Shown here: positions 61,816-64,000 of the stretch, piece after piece
How the letters are laid out: every line of letters begins with the position of its first letter
How positions within the stretch are numbered: the first letter of the stretch is position 1
Assembly: GCF_002902965.1 (NCBI RefSeq)
Contig: NZ_CP026106.1
Span: 496,001-560,000, forward strand
DNA: 64,000 bases
From: Paraburkholderia hospita
Lineage (GTDB): Bacteria; Pseudomonadota; Gammaproteobacteria; Burkholderiales; Burkholderiaceae
Direction: 5' to 3'
The notes under the pieces: model-generated
What the model was told of the DNA's origin: nothing
Seen by the model: the letters and a program-made list of their open reading frames with translations, nothing else
Databases searched by the model: none
Made by a program: the position numbers and the translations under genes

Positions 61816-63048
61816 ATGAATAAACGATTCCACGTGGCGCTTGTTGCCTCCGCACTCGCCGTAGCTGCAAATGTTCAGGCTGGCGAACTGGCCGTAAACC
61901 TGGCTTTCAAGGGCGCGAATCAGCGTGCCTTCTGGGAGCACACGATTGCAGATTTCGAAAAGGCAAACCCGGACGTCAAAGTGAAAGCGTCCTATATCGA
62001 GGAAGAAGCATATAAGGTCCAGCTTCCTGGCTGGCTGATCTCGCAGGCGCCTGATGTCGTCAAGTGGCACGAGGGCGAGCGGATGCGTTATTACGCGCAG
62101 CGTGGTCTGCTTGAGGACATATCGGCAGATTGGCAAAAGAACGGATGGAACACGAGCTTCGCGTCCCTGAAAGATCCGTCATCTTTTAACGGCAAGCAGT
62201 ATGCGTTGCCTACCGATTATTTTTCATGGGGACTGTTTTACAGAAGGGATCTGTTTGAGAAGGCGGGTATCAAAGGTGAGCCCAAGACATGGGAGGAGTT
62301 TCTTGATGCCTGCAAGAAGCTGAAGGCTGCGGGTATTACGCCAATCGCAGTGGGCGGGCGCGACTCATGGACACTTGCGGCGTGGTTCGATTACATCGAT
62401 CTACGGTTGAACGGTTACGCCTTTCACATGCAGTTGATGGACGGCAAGGTTCCGTACACCGACCCCCGCGTGAAGAAAGCATATGAAGCATGGAAGGTTC
62501 TGCTCGACAACAAATACTTTGTCGACAACGCGCTGTCGTACACCCTCGATTCCGCCCAACCGCTGCTGATACAAGGTCAGGCGGCCATGATGCTGATGGG
62601 CACGTTCATCTCGGGCGGATTGCCCGACGCGCTCAAGTCAAAGGTTGGTTACTTCCAGTTTCCGGTCATGGACTCAAAATTGCCGGTGGCAGAAGACGGC
62701 TCTGCAGACTGTCTGAATATCCCGTCGCGCGCGAAGAACAAGGCCGATGCCCGACGTTTTCTCGCGTTCATCGCGAAACCGGATGTCGACGGAAACCTCG
62801 CAAAGGCGTTTGGATCTCTGCCCGCAAACAATCAGGCGACGGTACCTGACGACCCGTACGCGAAGAAAGGATTTGAGATCCTGTCGAACACGAAGGGCGG
62901 CATTGCACAGTTCTACGACCGCGACATGACAAAGGAAATGGCGGACGAGGGGATGAAGGGCATGCAGCGCTTCGTCGGTGATCCATCGACGCTCGACCAG
63001 GTGCTCGCACATCTGGAGGAGACGCGCGCCCGGATATCCAAAAAATGA
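61816..63048 (+). CDS. Carbohydrate ABC importer, periplasmic binding protein
   Basis: 410 residues. ATG at 61816 with AGGAG; signal peptide MNKRFHVALVASALAVAANVQA. SBP_bac_1 fold: FWEHTIADFEKANPDVKVKASYI, APDVVKWHEGERMRYYAQRGLLEDIS, YALPTDYFSWGLFYRRDLFEKAGIKGEPKTWEEFL, GQAAMMLMGTFISGG. Resembles binding proteins for oligosaccharides. The sugar cannot be named. Confidence 0.93.
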   Translation: MNKRFHVALVASALAVAANVQAGELAVNLAFKGANQRAFWEHTIADFEKANPDVKVKASYIEEEAYKVQLPGWLISQAPDVVKWHEGERMRYYAQRGLLEDISADWQKNGWNTSFASLKDPSSFNGKQYALPTDYFSWGLFYRRDLFEKAGIKGEPKTWEEFLDACKKLKAAGITPIAVGGRDSWTLAAWFDYIDLRLNGYAFHMQLMDGKVPYTDPRVKKAYEAWKVLLDNKYFVDNALSYTLDSAQPLLIQGQAAMMLMGTFISGGLPDALKSKVGYFQFPVMDSKLPVAEDGSADCLNIPSRAKNKADARRFLAFIAKPDVDGNLAKAFGSLPANNQATVPDDPYAKKGFEILSNTKGGIAQFYDRDMTKEMADEGMKGMQRFVGDPSTLDQVLAHLEETRARISKK

Positions 63049-63104
63049 GCATTCGCAACCGACGCGGGCTCGCGCCAGATACGGGCCAAGGGAATCCCAC
63101 GAGC

Positions 63105-64000
63105 ATGCGCATTGTGCATGCTTCACTGGGCCGAAAAATGTCCACTTCCATCGCTGCTTCTCCACTAGCGCGACGTCGCCGCCGCGCAGCAGCGCTGTTT
63201 CTCGCGCCGGCTTGCGTGATGTTCGTGGTGTACGTTATTTATCCGATCATTCGCAGCATCGTGCTCAGCTTCTATGACTGGGACGGTGTAGGACCGTCTA
63301 CTTTCGTAGGGCTCGCGAACTACCACGAGTTGATCCACTCGGATACGTTCTACAGCGCGTTGAAGAACAATGTGATCTGGCTCGTACTGCTTCTTCTCGC
63401 ACCACCTATCGGACTGATGCTGGCCCTGTACCTGAATCAGACTGTCCGCGGGATGCGTGTCGTGAAGTCCCTGTTTTTTGCGCCTTTCGTGGTTTCTGGT
63501 GTTGTTATCGGCTTGGTCTTTAGCTGGTTTTATGACCCTGCGTTCGGTCTGCTCAAGGTGATTATTGGGCACGGTATTCCCGTGCTCGGCGACGAACACT
63601 ACGCGACGCTGGGAATCATTGTGGCGGCACTCTGGGTGCAGATTCCTTTCTGCATGATTCTCTTTTTGACGAGTCTTACCAGTATTAATCCAGAGGTAAT
63701 TGAAGCCGGCCGACTGGAAGGGGCGCGCGGGTGGAATCTGCTTTGGCACGTAGTCCTTCCGCAACTGCGGCCCGCGACATTCATGGCGATCACGCTGACG
63801 GTTATCGGCGCACTTCGCAGCTTCGATCTGATCTCCGTTATGACCGCTGGGGGGCCATTCGATAGCTCAACCGTTCTCGCGTACTACATGTACGACCAGG
63901 CCATCAAGTATTTCCGTTTCGGATATTCGGCATCTATCGCAGTCGTGCTGTTTCTGATCATGCTCGTGTTCATTGCCTATCAGCTGCGTCGGCTGTTGCG
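63105..64000 (+). CDS. Carbohydrate ABC importer permease (cut by the window edge)
   Basis: MalF/UgpA-type permease, open to the right edge. Start uncertain: in-frame ATGs at 63045 (overlapping the binding-protein stop), 63105 and 63138. Membrane segments: ALFLAPACVMFVVYVIYPII, NNVIWLVLLLLAPPIGLML, VVSGVVIGLVFSWF. EAA loop: EVIEAGRLEGARGWNLLWHVVLPQLRP. The AGGPFDSSTVLAYYMYDQA segment is typical. A second permease (MalG type) should follow outside the window. Confidence 0.93.
   Translation, partial: MRIVHASLGRKMSTSIAASPLARRRRRAAALFLAPACVMFVVYVIYPIIRSIVLSFYDWDGVGPSTFVGLANYHELIHSDTFYSALKNNVIWLVLLLLAPPIGLMLALYLNQTVRGMRVVKSLFFAPFVVSGVVIGLVFSWFYDPAFGLLKVIIGHGIPVLGDEHYATLGIIVAALWVQIPFCMILFLTSLTSINPEVIEAGRLEGARGWNLLWHVVLPQLRPATFMAITLTVIGALRSFDLISVMTAGGPFDSSTVLAYYMYDQAIKYFRFGYSASIAVVLFLIMLVFIAYQLRRLL

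Overview
This window is GC-rich, densely coding bacterial DNA. Its content fits a beta-proteobacterium of the Burkholderiaceae, most likely Paraburkholderia or Caballeronia: class I PHA synthase with phasin, a chrBAC chromate operon, many LysR/GntR/AraC/LacI-controlled catabolic cassettes, and small secreted proteins typical of that family. It looks like accessory chromosome or megaplasmid sequence rather than a housekeeping core. No rRNA, tRNA or CRISPR array was seen. Genus assignment is inference from gene content.

Layout. 1-2.7 kb: tail of a probable NAD-binding transport/channel protein, then a class A penicillin-binding protein. 2.8-9 kb: a patchwork of small proteins and decaying genes (truncated DUF4239 membrane protein, broken SET-domain gene, broken zinc-ribbon gene, DUF1643 protein). 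9-11.3 kb: phasin and PHA synthase. 11.7-20.5 kb: a metal-resistance island on the minus strand, with chrB, chrA, a Tat-exported Fe/Mn superoxide dismutase (chrC-like), a stand-alone ChrB C-terminal domain protein, an MFS exporter, a YncE-like beta-propeller protein, a second chrA, a 30-residue membrane ORF and a DMT exporter with a histidine-rich tail. A 23-bp perfect palindrome covers the chrB start. 20.8-24.6 kb: AraC regulator, secreted alpha/beta hydrolase, AhpD-like protein and RidA-like protein. 24.8-32.9 kb: FadR-type regulator, ribose-type ABC importer, aldo/keto reductase, zinc dehydrogenase and tagaturonate-reductase-like enzyme; the enzyme set would fit L-galactose/L-galactonate or hexuronate catabolism.

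33-41 kb: an unstable stretch. It holds a frameshifted MetX-like hydrolase remnant, a TetR/NmrA divergent pair with two operator-like palindromes, a tandem pair of SnoaL-like secreted proteins, a gamma-glutamyltransferase fragment, a lipoprotein, a secreted protein broken by a 5-bp tandem repeat, an 8-bp minisatellite, an AT-rich patch and a large hairpin. 41.1-42.7 kb: an intact IS4/Tn5-like insertion sequence with 17-bp perfect terminal repeats and a 9-bp target duplication.

42.7-51.3 kb is the most interesting unit. An alpha/beta hydrolase, an aminotransferase and three RraA/HMG-aldolase paralogues flank a LysR regulator, followed by a gltIJKL-type acidic amino-acid ABC importer. The same 15-bp palindrome (TTCCG-N5-CGGAA) lies before the RraA operon/LysR pair, before the third RraA gene and, with one mismatch, before the importer. 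I infer one regulon that takes up a (possibly 4-substituted) acidic amino acid, transaminates it and cleaves the 2-oxo acid with an RraA-type aldolase. 52-58.8 kb: a GAF-Fis regulator without an AAA+ domain, a SnoaL-flavin monooxygenase fusion, an acetoin-reductase-like SDR, an unrecognised polytopic membrane protein and a 2,3-butanediol dehydrogenase. 59.4-64 kb: LacI regulator, then a MalK/UgpC-type sugar ABC importer that runs off the right edge.
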